Shown here: positions 1 to 6,067 of the stretch, piece after piece
Position numbering within the stretch: position 1 is the first letter of the stretch
Layout: every line of letters begins with the position of its first letter
Assembly: GCA_002279285.1 (NCBI GenBank)
Contig: NCBR01000128.1
Span: 1-7,134, forward strand
DNA: 7,134 nucleotides
Direction of reading: 5' to 3'
Origin: Acidobacteria bacterium 37-71-11
Lineage (GTDB): Bacteria > Acidobacteriota > Thermoanaerobaculia > Thermoanaerobaculales > Thermoanaerobaculaceae
Notes under the pieces: model-generated
Seen by the model: the letters and a program-made list of their open reading frames with translations, nothing else
Told to the model about the DNA's origin: nothing
Databases searched by the model: none
Position numbers and translations under genes: made by a program

Positions 1-167
1 TCGCACGCGCAGGCGGGTCGGAGGGCGGCGCTCGATGCGCCGCCCGAGCGACCACGGCCGCAGCCCGCGGGGCAAAACAAGACAGCCTCACGCAGTGAAA
101 AACGAGAACCGGGCGCGGGGGCGAGCAAGGCCCGAACGCCGCTTCGCCCGAGGGGCTAAGAGAGACC
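1..167. other. Non-coding stretch at left edge
   Basis: No convincing gene lies here. The stretch is downstream of the minus-strand reductase gene, whose stop is at 170-168. It holds a perfect GC-rich hairpin (23-45, listed separately). It also has a weak minus-strand terminator-like arrangement: a 5-bp stem CGGGC/GCCCG (110-114 with 130-134) followed, reading on the minus strand, by five T at 102-98. The loop is 15 bases long and the T-run begins seven bases after the stem, so it is not called as a terminator. A gene left of the window could also extend control signals into this region. Confidence 0.5.
23..45. other. Perfect 9-bp GC-rich hairpin
   Basis: GGGCGGCGC (23-31) pairs with GCGCCGCCC (37-45) around the loop TCGAT. 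Neither strand shows a T-run after the stem, so this is not a standard intrinsic terminator. It lies about 120 bases beyond the reductase stop codon. It could mark a transcript 3' end (stabilising or Rho-associated), or be a chance product of very GC-rich DNA. Confidence 0.4.
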
Positions 168-629
168 TCAGCCGTGGATGAGAGCCGCGACGGCCTCGAG
201 GCCCTCGCGGTCTACTTCGTCAAACCGCGAGAGGCTCTCGGAGTCCACGTCGAGCACACCGACGATCGCGCCCGCGGCGTCCCGCAGCGGCACGACGATC
301 TCGGAGCGCGAGCGCGAGTCGCAGGCGATGTGCCCGGCGAACGCGTGCACGTCGGGGACGATCACGCTTTCGCCGCGATCGACCGCCGCCCAGCAGACGC
401 CGGTGTGGGCCTTCAGCACCAGGCACGCGAGCGCGCCCTGGTACGGCCCCACGGTCAGCGCGCCGTCGCGCAGCAGGTACCAGCCGGTCCAGAAGAACCC
501 CGGCATCTTCGCGTGCAGGACCGCGGCCGCGGTCGCCATCCGGGACACCGGATCGGCGGTCGCGGCGTAGAGCGTCCTGAGCTGCTCGACGACGCGCCCG
601 TAGCGCGCCCTCTTCTGCTGCGCGTCCAT
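168..629 (-). CDS. msrC: Free methionine-(R)-sulfoxide reductase (fRMsr, GAF-fold)
   Basis: Reduces free methionine-R-sulfoxide to methionine in the cytoplasm, a repair step after oxidative stress. The 153-residue product is a single GAF domain matching E. coli YebR/MsrC closely: FFWTGWYLL (45-53), VGPYQGALAC (60-69), GVC (77-79), PDVHAFAGHIACDSRSRSEI (92-111) and GVLDVDS (124-130). The three family cysteines are present at 69, 79 and 103 with the exact family spacing (10 and 24 residues). In the family the last is catalytic and the others resolve the disulfide. Length is close to E. coli (about 165 residues). The start at 629 is preferred because GGAGGGG stands five to eleven bases upstream. 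An in-frame ATG at 647 would add MTAEGR and begins one base after the stop of the upstream membrane-protein gene, so the two genes are almost certainly cotranscribed and may be translationally coupled. Function is known from the family, not shown here. Confidence 0.93.
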   Translation of the reverse strand: MDAQQKRARYGRVVEQLRTLYAATADPVSRMATAAAVLHAKMPGFFWTGWYLLRDGALTVGPYQGALACLVLKAHTGVCWAAVDRGESVIVPDVHAFAGHIACDSRSRSEIVVPLRDAAGAIVGVLDVDSESLSRFDEVDREGLEAVAALIHG

Positions 630-632
630 CCG

Positions 633-639
633 CCCCTCC
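633..639 (-). promoter_or_regulatory. Ribosome binding site for the fRMsr gene
   Basis: On the minus strand GGAGGGG ends three bases before the ATG at 629, and its core GGAGG is five bases away, which is good Shine-Dalgarno placement. It lies inside the six extra codons of the alternative ATG at 647, which itself has only a poorer GGCGGTAGG stretch directly before it. This favours the start at 629. Confidence 0.55.
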
Positions 640-648
640 GCCGTCATC

Positions 649-2811
649 CTACCGCCGCCTGCGCGAGGCCGCCAGGAGGAGCGCCGCCGCGGCCGCGACC
701 TCGAGCGCCGCGATCCCGAGCGCGCCGGCCGCGAGTCCCGCCGACGGCAGGACCACCAGGCCCACGAGCAACGCGGCCACGGCGGCCCCCGCTTCATCGG
801 CCGCGAACCCCCGCCCCACCCCGCGCCGCGGCGCACCACCCCCAGCGAGCAGCGAGACCGAGGGGAACGCCGCACCCGTAAGGACGCCGCCCAAGAGGAG
901 CAGCGGCACGATCGCGGCCCGGGGAAACGCAAGCGGAACCCCAGCGGCGATCGCGGCCGACACCGCCGCCCCGGCGCCCAGCACGCCCGCGAGCGTCCCG
1001 GCGCCCGCCGGCAACCAACGGCGCGCTCCGAACGCCCCGGCGACCGTCCCCGCCATGAACGCCGCGGAGAGCGCCCCAACCTCGCCGTACACCGAGCCGA
1101 CGGTTTCCTGCCAGCACGCCAGCAGCAGCACCCACCATCCCATCGAGGCAAACCCGACGATCACCCCGGATTCCATCCCGAAGGCGGCGCCGACGGCCCC
1201 TCGGGCGAGCAGTAGCACGGCCGCCAGCGCGACCGCGATGCCCAGCACAGCGGGCGTCAACCGTTCCAGCGCCCGCGCCGCGTTCAGCAGCGGCGGCGCC
1301 CCGCGTGCCTCGCGCAGCGCCGCCGCCAGCAGCACCGCCCGCGGATGCCTGGCGGTGTTCACCGGCGCCCGCGACGCGTGCAGAAACGCCTGCAGTGGAG
1401 CGGCCCTGGCCGGGTCGACCAGGAGCGGGACCACGCGCGGGTCGAAGTCACCGTCACGGGCGCCCTGGGCGCGCCAGCGAGCGAGCAGGACCGCAGGGTC
1501 CACCGTCACGGTCCCGGGCTCGCGGCCCGCGACCAGCAACACCTCGTCTCCGGGCACGGCGACCACCGCGGGGAACACCCGGGCGAGCGTCGCCGCGAGG
1601 ATCGCGAGCAGGCGCCCGCCCGCGCCCGCGAGGTAGGTGTCCCCCACCCCCACGCGCACCGCGACGACGCCGCCCGGGGCGAGCGCCTCGCGGCAGGCGC
1701 GGAAGAACTCCACGGTCCGGGTGCGGTTGCGCCGCAGCGTGGTCGGGTCGCCATCGTCGAGAACGATGAGGTCCAGACCTTTCTCGCGGCCGACGAGGCG
1801 CAGCGGATCGCCGGCCTCCAGGAAGAACCTGGGGTCGGTCCAGGCCGACGCTGCCGGCGGCCCGAGCCAGCGCGGCAGGACCACCGCGAGGCCGGGATCC
1901 TCCTCGACGGCGACGAGCCGCTCCACAGGATGCCGCAGCATGGACACGAAGGCCCCGTCGGCTGCACCGATCACGAGCACGCGCGCCGGGTGCGGGTGGA
2001 GGAGCATCGCCAGGTGGGCGCGTTCGACCGTCCCGAACGGATCGGGAAACGAGGCCGCCAGCCGGCCGTCGGCGTAGATTGCGGCCGGCGAGCCGGCGGC
2101 GAGTTCCAGGCGCTGCACGTGCGTCTCCCGCCAGGCCGCGAGTTCGCCCAGCCGACCGGACCAGCCCCACCCCGCATGCGCCAACCCCCGGGCGGCCGGA
2201 CCCGCCACCGCGAGTCCGGCGAGCAGCGGTGCGAGCGCGAGCCACCCGGCGCCGCGCGACGCCAGCAGGGCGGCGGCGCAGACGCCGGCCCCGACGCACA
2301 CGGCCGCCGCCGCCCCTCCCGGCGCCAGCGCGAACGTGAATGCGAGCCCGCCAACCATCGCCCCGCCGCTCTCGAGCGCGTAGGCGAGCGCCGGTCCGCC
2401 CGGCCCGGCAAGCCCCGCCGCGGCGGCCGGGAAGCACCACCCGCCGGCGAGCGCCGGCGCCGCCACGGCGAACCCCCACACCCAGGCGCCGCCCCACGCC
2501 GTCACCGTCTGGCCGGCGCCGGCGCCCGTCAGCACCGGGGCGGCGCGCACGAGCACGACCGCCGCGCCGGTCGAGGCCATCACCGCGAGCGGACCGAACG
2601 CGGCGAGCGACGCGCCGCCGCGCCGGGCGCCCAGCCACGCCCCGGCCCCGATCCCGGCCAGCCACACCGCGAGCACCGAGCCCCACGCCAGCTCCGAGCC
2701 CCCGATCGCCGCCATCGCCTCGCGCAGCAACACCGCCTGCGCGACGGCGGCTGCGAAACCGAGCGCCAGCAGCGTCACGACCGACACGACGGGAGCGGCG
2801 GCGGGGCGCAT
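649..2811 (-). CDS. Fused membrane spermidine synthase-like protein
   Basis: A 720-residue integral membrane protein. About seven hydrophobic segments fill residues 8-210, a soluble domain spans about 225-430, and six or seven more segments fill 518-716. The soluble part has the spermidine synthase (aminopropyltransferase) layout: YADGRLAASFPDP (246-258), a SAM-type loop RVLVIGAADGAFV (277-289), the acidic AVEEDP (301-306), EAGDP (332-336) and LDDGDPTTLRRNRTRTVEFF (351-370), the last matching the D-x-x-D-P plus N-R-x-x-T-x-E-F-F pattern of membrane-fused family members. The C-terminal DEAGAAVAALLVGLVVLP (672-689) is also typical of this fusion family. The expected GGGDGG is degenerate (GAADGA), so the real substrate is uncertain. 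Polyamine synthesis is a family-based guess; methyl or aminopropyl transfer at the membrane is equally possible. The start at 2811 places the first membrane segment at the N-terminus. An upstream extension to 2907 would add 32 polar residues and overlap the divergent promoter region. It is the first gene of the unit with the reductase. Confidence 0.85.
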   Translation of the reverse strand: MRPAAAPVVSVVTLLALGFAAAVAQAVLLREAMAAIGGSELAWGSVLAVWLAGIGAGAWLGARRGGASLAAFGPLAVMASTGAAVVLVRAAPVLTGAGAGQTVTAWGGAWVWGFAVAAPALAGGWCFPAAAAGLAGPGGPALAYALESGGAMVGGLAFTFALAPGGAAAAVCVGAGVCAAALLASRGAGWLALAPLLAGLAVAGPAARGLAHAGWGWSGRLGELAAWRETHVQRLELAAGSPAAIYADGRLAASFPDPFGTVERAHLAMLLHPHPARVLVIGAADGAFVSMLRHPVERLVAVEEDPGLAVVLPRWLGPPAASAWTDPRFFLEAGDPLRLVGREKGLDLIVLDDGDPTTLRRNRTRTVEFFRACREALAPGGVVAVRVGVGDTYLAGAGGRLLAILAATLARVFPAVVAVPGDEVLLVAGREPGTVTVDPAVLLARWRAQGARDGDFDPRVVPLLVDPARAAPLQAFLHASRAPVNTARHPRAVLLAAALREARGAPPLLNAARALERLTPAVLGIAVALAAVLLLARGAVGAAFGMESGVIVGFASMGWWVLLLACWQETVGSVYGEVGALSAAFMAGTVAGAFGARRWLPAGAGTLAGVLGAGAAVSAAIAAGVPLAFPRAAIVPLLLLGGVLTGAAFPSVSLLAGGGAPRRGVGRGFAADEAGAAVAALLVGLVVLPSAGLAAGALGIAALEVAAAAALLLAASRRRR

Positions 2812-2817
2812 GACCCG

Positions 2818-2845
2818 ATTATCGCGCCGGCGCGGGCCGCCGCAA
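2818..2845 (-). promoter_or_regulatory. Candidate leaderless promoter for the membrane enzyme
   Basis: On the minus strand GATAAT (2823-2818) matches the -10 consensus at five of six positions. TTGCGG (2845-2840) lies 16 bases upstream and matches -35 at the first three. Only six bases separate the -10 box from the ATG at 2811, so transcription would begin at or beside the start codon. No Shine-Dalgarno is visible before that ATG, which agrees with leaderless initiation. This is inference from short motifs in an otherwise GC-rich stretch. Confidence 0.35.
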
Positions 2846-2859
2846 CTGCCCGCTCCGAC

Positions 2860-2888
2860 TTGACAAAACTCTGTTCCTGCACGATATG
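2860..2888 (+). promoter_or_regulatory. Candidate sigma-70 promoter for the kinase gene
   Basis: TTGACA (2860-2865) is a perfect -35 hexamer. Seventeen bases downstream is GATATG (2883-2888), a mediocre -10 (three of six). An overlapping alternative TATAGA lies at 2892-2897 but is too far from the -35. The whole stretch 2860-2897 is an AT-rich island between the divergent genes, and its position fits a kinase transcript start near 2895. Confidence 0.45.
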
Positions 2889-2906
2889 GAATATAGAGTC
2901 CGGGCA

Positions 2907-2978
2907 ATGAGTGAGTGCGTTCTGCATTTTCCGAGGACCGTGGAGGGGCGTATCCGGAGCCCCCGGCGTGGCGTGTGA
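2907..2978 (+). CDS. Possible 23-residue leader peptide overlapping the kinase start
   Basis: An ATG at 2907 opens a 23-codon frame (MSECVLHFPRTVEGRIRSPR followed by RGV) ending in TGA at 2976-2978. That stop overlaps the favoured kinase start as GTGA (2975-2978), the arrangement typical of translational coupling. The ribosome binding site before the ATG is weak (GAGTCCGGGCA) and the peptide resembles nothing I know. It could be a coupling leader or chance. If the kinase starts at GTG 2915 instead, this frame is simply an overlap. Confidence 0.2.
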   Translation: MSECVLHFPRTVEGRIRSPRRGV

Positions 2979-5566
2979 TCGGAACGACGGTCTCCCACTA
3001 CACGATCGTCGAGCGCCTCGGCGGCGGCGGGATGGGTGTCGTGTTCAAGGCCGAGGACACGCGCCTCAAGCGTTTCGTCGCCCTGAAGTTCCTCCCGCCT
3101 GAGCTGACCAGGGACGAAACGGCGAAGGAGCGCTTCCTGCTGGAAGCTCAAGCGGCCAGCGCCCTCGACCACCCGCACGTCTGCGCGATTCACGAAATCG
3201 ACGAAACCCCCGACGGCCAGGTGTTCATCTGCATGGCGTTCGTGGACGGCGAATCGCTCAGGAGCCGCTTGGCGCGCGGGCCGCTCGCCATCGACGAGGC
3301 GGTCGTCATCGCGATGCAGATCGCCGACGGGCTGACCCAGGCGCACCAGCATGGGATCGTCCACCGCGACATCAAGCCCGCAAACGTCATGCTGACGCGC
3401 GACGGCACCGTCAAGCTCGTCGACTTCGGCTTGGCGACCCTGGCCGGGCAGGCGCGGATCACGAGGACCGGACAGGTCGTCGGCACGGCGGCGTACATGT
3501 CGCCGGAGCAGGCGCGCGGTGCAGCGGCGGACCAACGCTCGGACCTCTGGTCGCTCGGTGTGGTGATGTACGAGATGTTGGCCGCCCACCTCCCGTTCGC
3601 GAGCGGCAACGAGCAGGGTGTCCTCCACGCCGTCCTCAATGAGGAGACTGCGCCTCTGGAGAGCGTGCGGCCCGGCGTGTCCCGCTCGCTCGCCGCGATC
3701 GTCGCCCGCTGCCTGCGCAAGGACCCCTCCGAACGCTACCAGAATGCCACGGAGCTGCGCGCCGACCTCGATTGCGTCCGCCGCACCCTCAGCCTCGCCA
3801 CCGCGCCGACCTCCCCGGGCATGGCGCCGGCCGGACCTCCCGGACGCCGCCGCCTGGCGATCGGAGTCCTCGCCGGGGCGTTGCTCGTCGCGCTGGCGGC
3901 GGCGGTCGCGTTGCGCCCCGAACTGCGCGCCCTCGTCCGCCCGGCCGAGGCGTCGGCCCACAAGGTCCTGGCGGTCCTTCCGTTCGCCAACGTCGGCGGC
4001 GATCCGTCGAACCAGGGGTTCTGCGATGGCCTGCCGGAGAGCCTGACGAGCCGGCTCACCCAGCTCGAGCGCTACCAGGTGTGGGTCGTGCCGTTTTCCG
4101 ACGTCAGGGACAAGGGGATCGCGAGCCCGATGAAGGCGCGTGACGGACTGGGCGTCAACCTGGCCGTCACGGGGTTCGTCCAACGCGACGCGGGCCACGT
4201 CCGGGTCACGCTCAACCTCAACCGGGTGGACGGCCCGACGGCCCGGCAGATCAGCTCCAAGACCATCGACGAGAGCGACGCGGAGCTCTACCTGATCGAG
4301 GACAAGGCGGTGTGGGCGCTCGCCGAGATGCTGGACCTGGAGCTGCCGCGCGACGCCCGGAGCAAGCCCTTGCCCGGCGGCACGACCGTCGCCGCGGCGC
4401 AGGACTGCTACCTGCGGGCACTCGGGGCGTTGCACCCGAGCCAGGGCACGCCGGACGCCGCGGCGGCCGTCGCCCTGTTCGGGCGGGCGACGGCGCTCGA
4501 CCCCGGGTTCGCGCTCGCGTACGCGGGTCTCGGCGAGGCCTACCTCGCCCAGTACCAGACGGCGAAAGACCCCGACCTCGTCGCCAAGGCCGTCGCCGCC
4601 GGCAGCCGGGCCGCCGATCTCGATCCCACCCTTCCGCAGGTCCACGCCGCGCTCGGGATCATCCGGCTCACGAAAGGCGACGCCGAGGATGCGGTCCGAG
4701 AGTTCGAGCTCGCGCTCGTCCCGAACCCTGCGGATGCGAGCGCGCTGCGCGGGCTGGCCACCGCGTACGAGACGCTCGGCCGCTTCGATGACGCCGAGGC
4801 CGCGTACAAACGCGCGATCGCCGCCCAGCCGGGCCTGTGGCCGTCATACAAGAGCCTCGCCCAGTTCTACTGGCACCGCAGCCGGTACGCCGAGGCTGCG
4901 GCGATGTACCGCGAAGCGATGGCGCTCGACCCCAACAACGAATGGATCGCCAACAACCTCGGTGCCCTCTACTTCAGCGTCGGTCGGTACGCCGACGCGC
5001 GCGCGATGTTCGAGCGTTCCATCGCGATCCGGCCGACCTACGCCGCCTACTCGAACTTCGGCACCCTGGCGTTCGTGCAGAAGGACTGGAACGAGGCGAT
5101 CCGGCAGTACGAGAAGGGGTGCGCGCTCGACGACCGCGACTACGTCGTGTGGGGCAACCTGGGGATCGCGTACCACCGGCTCGGGGGCCACGACCCGCAA
5201 TCGCGGGAGGCTCGGTTGACCGCGGTAAAGCTCGCCGAGCGGCAGCTTGCCGTCAACCCGCACGACCCGGTGGTGCTCGTGGACCTCGCCAGCTACTGCG
5301 CCACCCTCGGGGAGAAAGACAGGGCACGAGCGTACCTCGTCCAGGTCGAAGCCGCAGGGCGCGAACAGGCGGACCTCGCGGTCGCGATCGCGGACGTCTG
5401 CGCCGACCTCGGGGACAAGGAAAACGCGATCCGTTGGATCGAGACCGGCCTCAAGCTCGGTTTCCCCGCCACCGATCTCCAACAGAGGTCGGCGTTCGAA
5501 GGATTGCTGCAGGACCCGCGCCTCAGGCGACTACTAGGGCCCGATCGGGGGAGCGTGACACGGTGA
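2975..5566 (+). CDS. Transmembrane Ser/Thr protein kinase with FlgO/TolB-N-like and TPR domains
   Basis: A Hanks-type (PknB-like) kinase that should phosphorylate Ser/Thr on unknown partners. Numbering is from GTG 2975 (863 residues). The kinase domain spans about 9-270: glycine loop GGGGMG (16-21), VALK lysine 38, helix-C glutamate 57, HRDIKPAN (130-137), DFG (150-152), a Thr-rich activation loop TRTGQVVGT and SPE (176-178). All catalytic residues are intact. A Pro-rich linker leads to one membrane segment (about 293-313), then KVLAVLPFANVGGDPSNQGF onward (330-457), the FlgO/TolB-N-like domain common before TPRs in such kinases and in CadC/adenylate cyclase relatives. About nine TPR units fill 474-830. 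The N-terminal kinase should be cytoplasmic and the TPR region outside the membrane. The start at 2975 gives the family's usual beginning (I-G-x-T-V-S-H-Y). GTG 2915 is the longest possible start, since a stop precedes it, and would add 20 residues unlike the family. Neither has a strong ribosome binding site. Transcription is divergent from the membrane enzyme. Confidence 0.92.
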   Translation: MIGTTVSHYTIVERLGGGGMGVVFKAEDTRLKRFVALKFLPPELTRDETAKERFLLEAQAASALDHPHVCAIHEIDETPDGQVFICMAFVDGESLRSRLARGPLAIDEAVVIAMQIADGLTQAHQHGIVHRDIKPANVMLTRDGTVKLVDFGLATLAGQARITRTGQVVGTAAYMSPEQARGAAADQRSDLWSLGVVMYEMLAAHLPFASGNEQGVLHAVLNEETAPLESVRPGVSRSLAAIVARCLRKDPSERYQNATELRADLDCVRRTLSLATAPTSPGMAPAGPPGRRRLAIGVLAGALLVALAAAVALRPELRALVRPAEASAHKVLAVLPFANVGGDPSNQGFCDGLPESLTSRLTQLERYQVWVVPFSDVRDKGIASPMKARDGLGVNLAVTGFVQRDAGHVRVTLNLNRVDGPTARQISSKTIDESDAELYLIEDKAVWALAEMLDLELPRDARSKPLPGGTTVAAAQDCYLRALGALHPSQGTPDAAAAVALFGRATALDPGFALAYAGLGEAYLAQYQTAKDPDLVAKAVAAGSRAADLDPTLPQVHAALGIIRLTKGDAEDAVREFELALVPNPADASALRGLATAYETLGRFDDAEAAYKRAIAAQPGLWPSYKSLAQFYWHRSRYAEAAAMYREAMALDPNNEWIANNLGALYFSVGRYADARAMFERSIAIRPTYAAYSNFGTLAFVQKDWNEAIRQYEKGCALDDRDYVVWGNLGIAYHRLGGHDPQSREARLTAVKLAERQLAVNPHDPVVLVDLASYCATLGEKDRARAYLVQVEAAGREQADLAVAIADVCADLGDKENAIRWIETGLKLGFPATDLQQRSAFEGLLQDPRLRRLLGPDRGSVTR

Positions 5567-5588
5567 ACGAAATGGCGGACACCGCCAG

Positions 5589-5614
5589 GGCGGCGGCCGA
5601 CTGCGGCTGCCGCC
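5589..5614 (+). other. 11-bp hairpin between kinase and cupredoxin-like gene
   Basis: GGCGGCGGCCG (5589-5599) pairs with CGGCTGCCGCC (5604-5614) over an ACTG loop: eleven contiguous pairs, one a G-U. It begins 23 bases after the kinase stop and ends eight bases before the AAGGAGAG ribosome binding site of the next gene. There is no T-run, so it is not a standard intrinsic terminator. A processing or stability element, or a structure limiting read-through into the small gene, fits the position. Confidence 0.5.
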
Positions 5615-5635
5615 GAGCACGAAAGGAGAGAGGGC

Positions 5636-6001
5636 ATGGAAAGGTACGATGGCAAGCTGAAGGCAAGGAAGGCATCACCGAAACGCGTGGTCGTGACCGT
5701 GTTCCTCGATGACAAGGGGGAGTGCCGCGTGGACCCGCGGGACGCGTTCGTCCGACCCGGCGGCGTCGTGACCTTCAAGTCGAAGGTCGGCCCCTTGACG
5801 GTGTTCGTGCCGACGCCCGCCCGGGCGGCGGGCCTCTTCCCGCGCACCCGCGGGCCGGTGTTCGCGGTGCCGGCGACGGGCAAAACGCTCACCGTCTCGG
5901 CGGCGAAGACGAAGGAGCCCATGGTCTACACGTACTCCGTCTACTGCCGCAAGTTCGGGTCTTTCGCCAGGGCTTCGTTCCCGAGAATCATCGTCGTGTA
6001 G
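5636..6001 (+). CDS. Small basic cupredoxin-like protein lacking copper ligands
   Basis: A 121-residue protein of unknown function. An excellent ribosome binding site (AAGGAGAG, 5623-5630) lies five bases before the ATG, so the gene is probably real and well translated. After a Lys/Arg-rich start with no signal peptide (1-16) the sequence alternates like beta strands: RVVVTVFLDD (17-26), DAFVRPGGVVTFKSK (36-50), GPLTVFVP (52-59), GPVFAVPATGKTLTVSA (73-89), VYTYSVYCRKFGSFARASFP (97-116) and RIIVV (117-121). The order pGGxVxF...Y-x-V-Y-C near the C-terminus recalls cupredoxins, where a Cys in this place binds copper. The product has no histidine at all and no Met after Cys104, so a type 1 copper site is impossible. 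Two cysteines (30, 104) could form a disulfide or bind another group. It follows the kinase by 69 bases and may share its transcript. The fold is inference from pattern only. Confidence 0.75.
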   Translation: MERYDGKLKARKASPKRVVVTVFLDDKGECRVDPRDAFVRPGGVVTFKSKVGPLTVFVPTPARAAGLFPRTRGPVFAVPATGKTLTVSAAKTKEPMVYTYSVYCRKFGSFARASFPRIIVV

Positions 6002-6023
6002 CGCTGCCGCCCGGCGTCCAGGT

Positions 6024-6029
6024 TAGAAT
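6024..6029 (+). promoter_or_regulatory. Candidate -10 element for the dihydrolipoyl dehydrogenase gene
   Basis: TAGAAT matches the -10 consensus at five of six positions and stands out in GC-rich surroundings, 38 bases before the ATG at 6068. No recognisable -35 lies 16-18 bases upstream. A start near 6036 would place a 5-bp hairpin, GCCGC/GCGGC (6035-6039 with 6045-6049), at the very 5' end of a roughly 32-base leader, just before the GGAGGAAG ribosome binding site. Confidence 0.4.
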
Positions 6030-6067
6030 GAGTCGCCGCCACCTGCGGCCTCGGAGGAAGTCTCGCC

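Noticed and set aside
98..134. Minus-strand intrinsic terminator after the reductase (stem 110-114/130-134, T-run 102-98)
   Set aside because: The stem has only five pairs, the loop is 15 bases and seven bases separate stem and T-run, so support is too weak.
174..881. Plus-strand open frame (235 codons) opposite the reductase
   Set aside because: It is antisense to a clear fRMsr with three correctly spaced cysteines; the Pro/Arg-rich tail is typical of shadow frames.
630..1151. N-terminal extension of the reductase frame back to 1151
   Set aside because: It overlaps the membrane enzyme's C-terminal coding region in another frame and gives Arg/Ser-rich sequence unrelated to GAF proteins; the real start is 629 or 647.
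2812..2907. Longer start of the membrane enzyme at 2907
   Set aside because: The extra 32 residues are polar and Cys/Gly/Arg-rich, precede a natural N-terminal membrane segment and cross the divergent promoter region.
1345..2910. Plus-strand open frame (521 codons) opposite the membrane enzyme
   Set aside because: The product is Arg/Pro/Glu/His-rich low complexity; the minus strand has coherent membrane helices and aminopropyltransferase motifs.
2819..4645. Long minus-strand open frame (608 codons) opposite the kinase
   Set aside because: It is antisense to intact kinase, FlgO/TolB-N-like and TPR sequence, its product is low-complexity Arg/Asp/Gly/Val-rich without motifs, and such frames are expected opposite GC-rich genes.
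5563..5712. Small frame starting at the GTG overlapping the kinase stop (VNEMADTARAAADCGC...)
   Set aside because: The GTGA overlap is tempting, but the frame runs through the hairpin and the ribosome binding site and into the first 77 bases of the cupredoxin-like gene, has no ribosome binding site of its own and yields low-complexity sequence.
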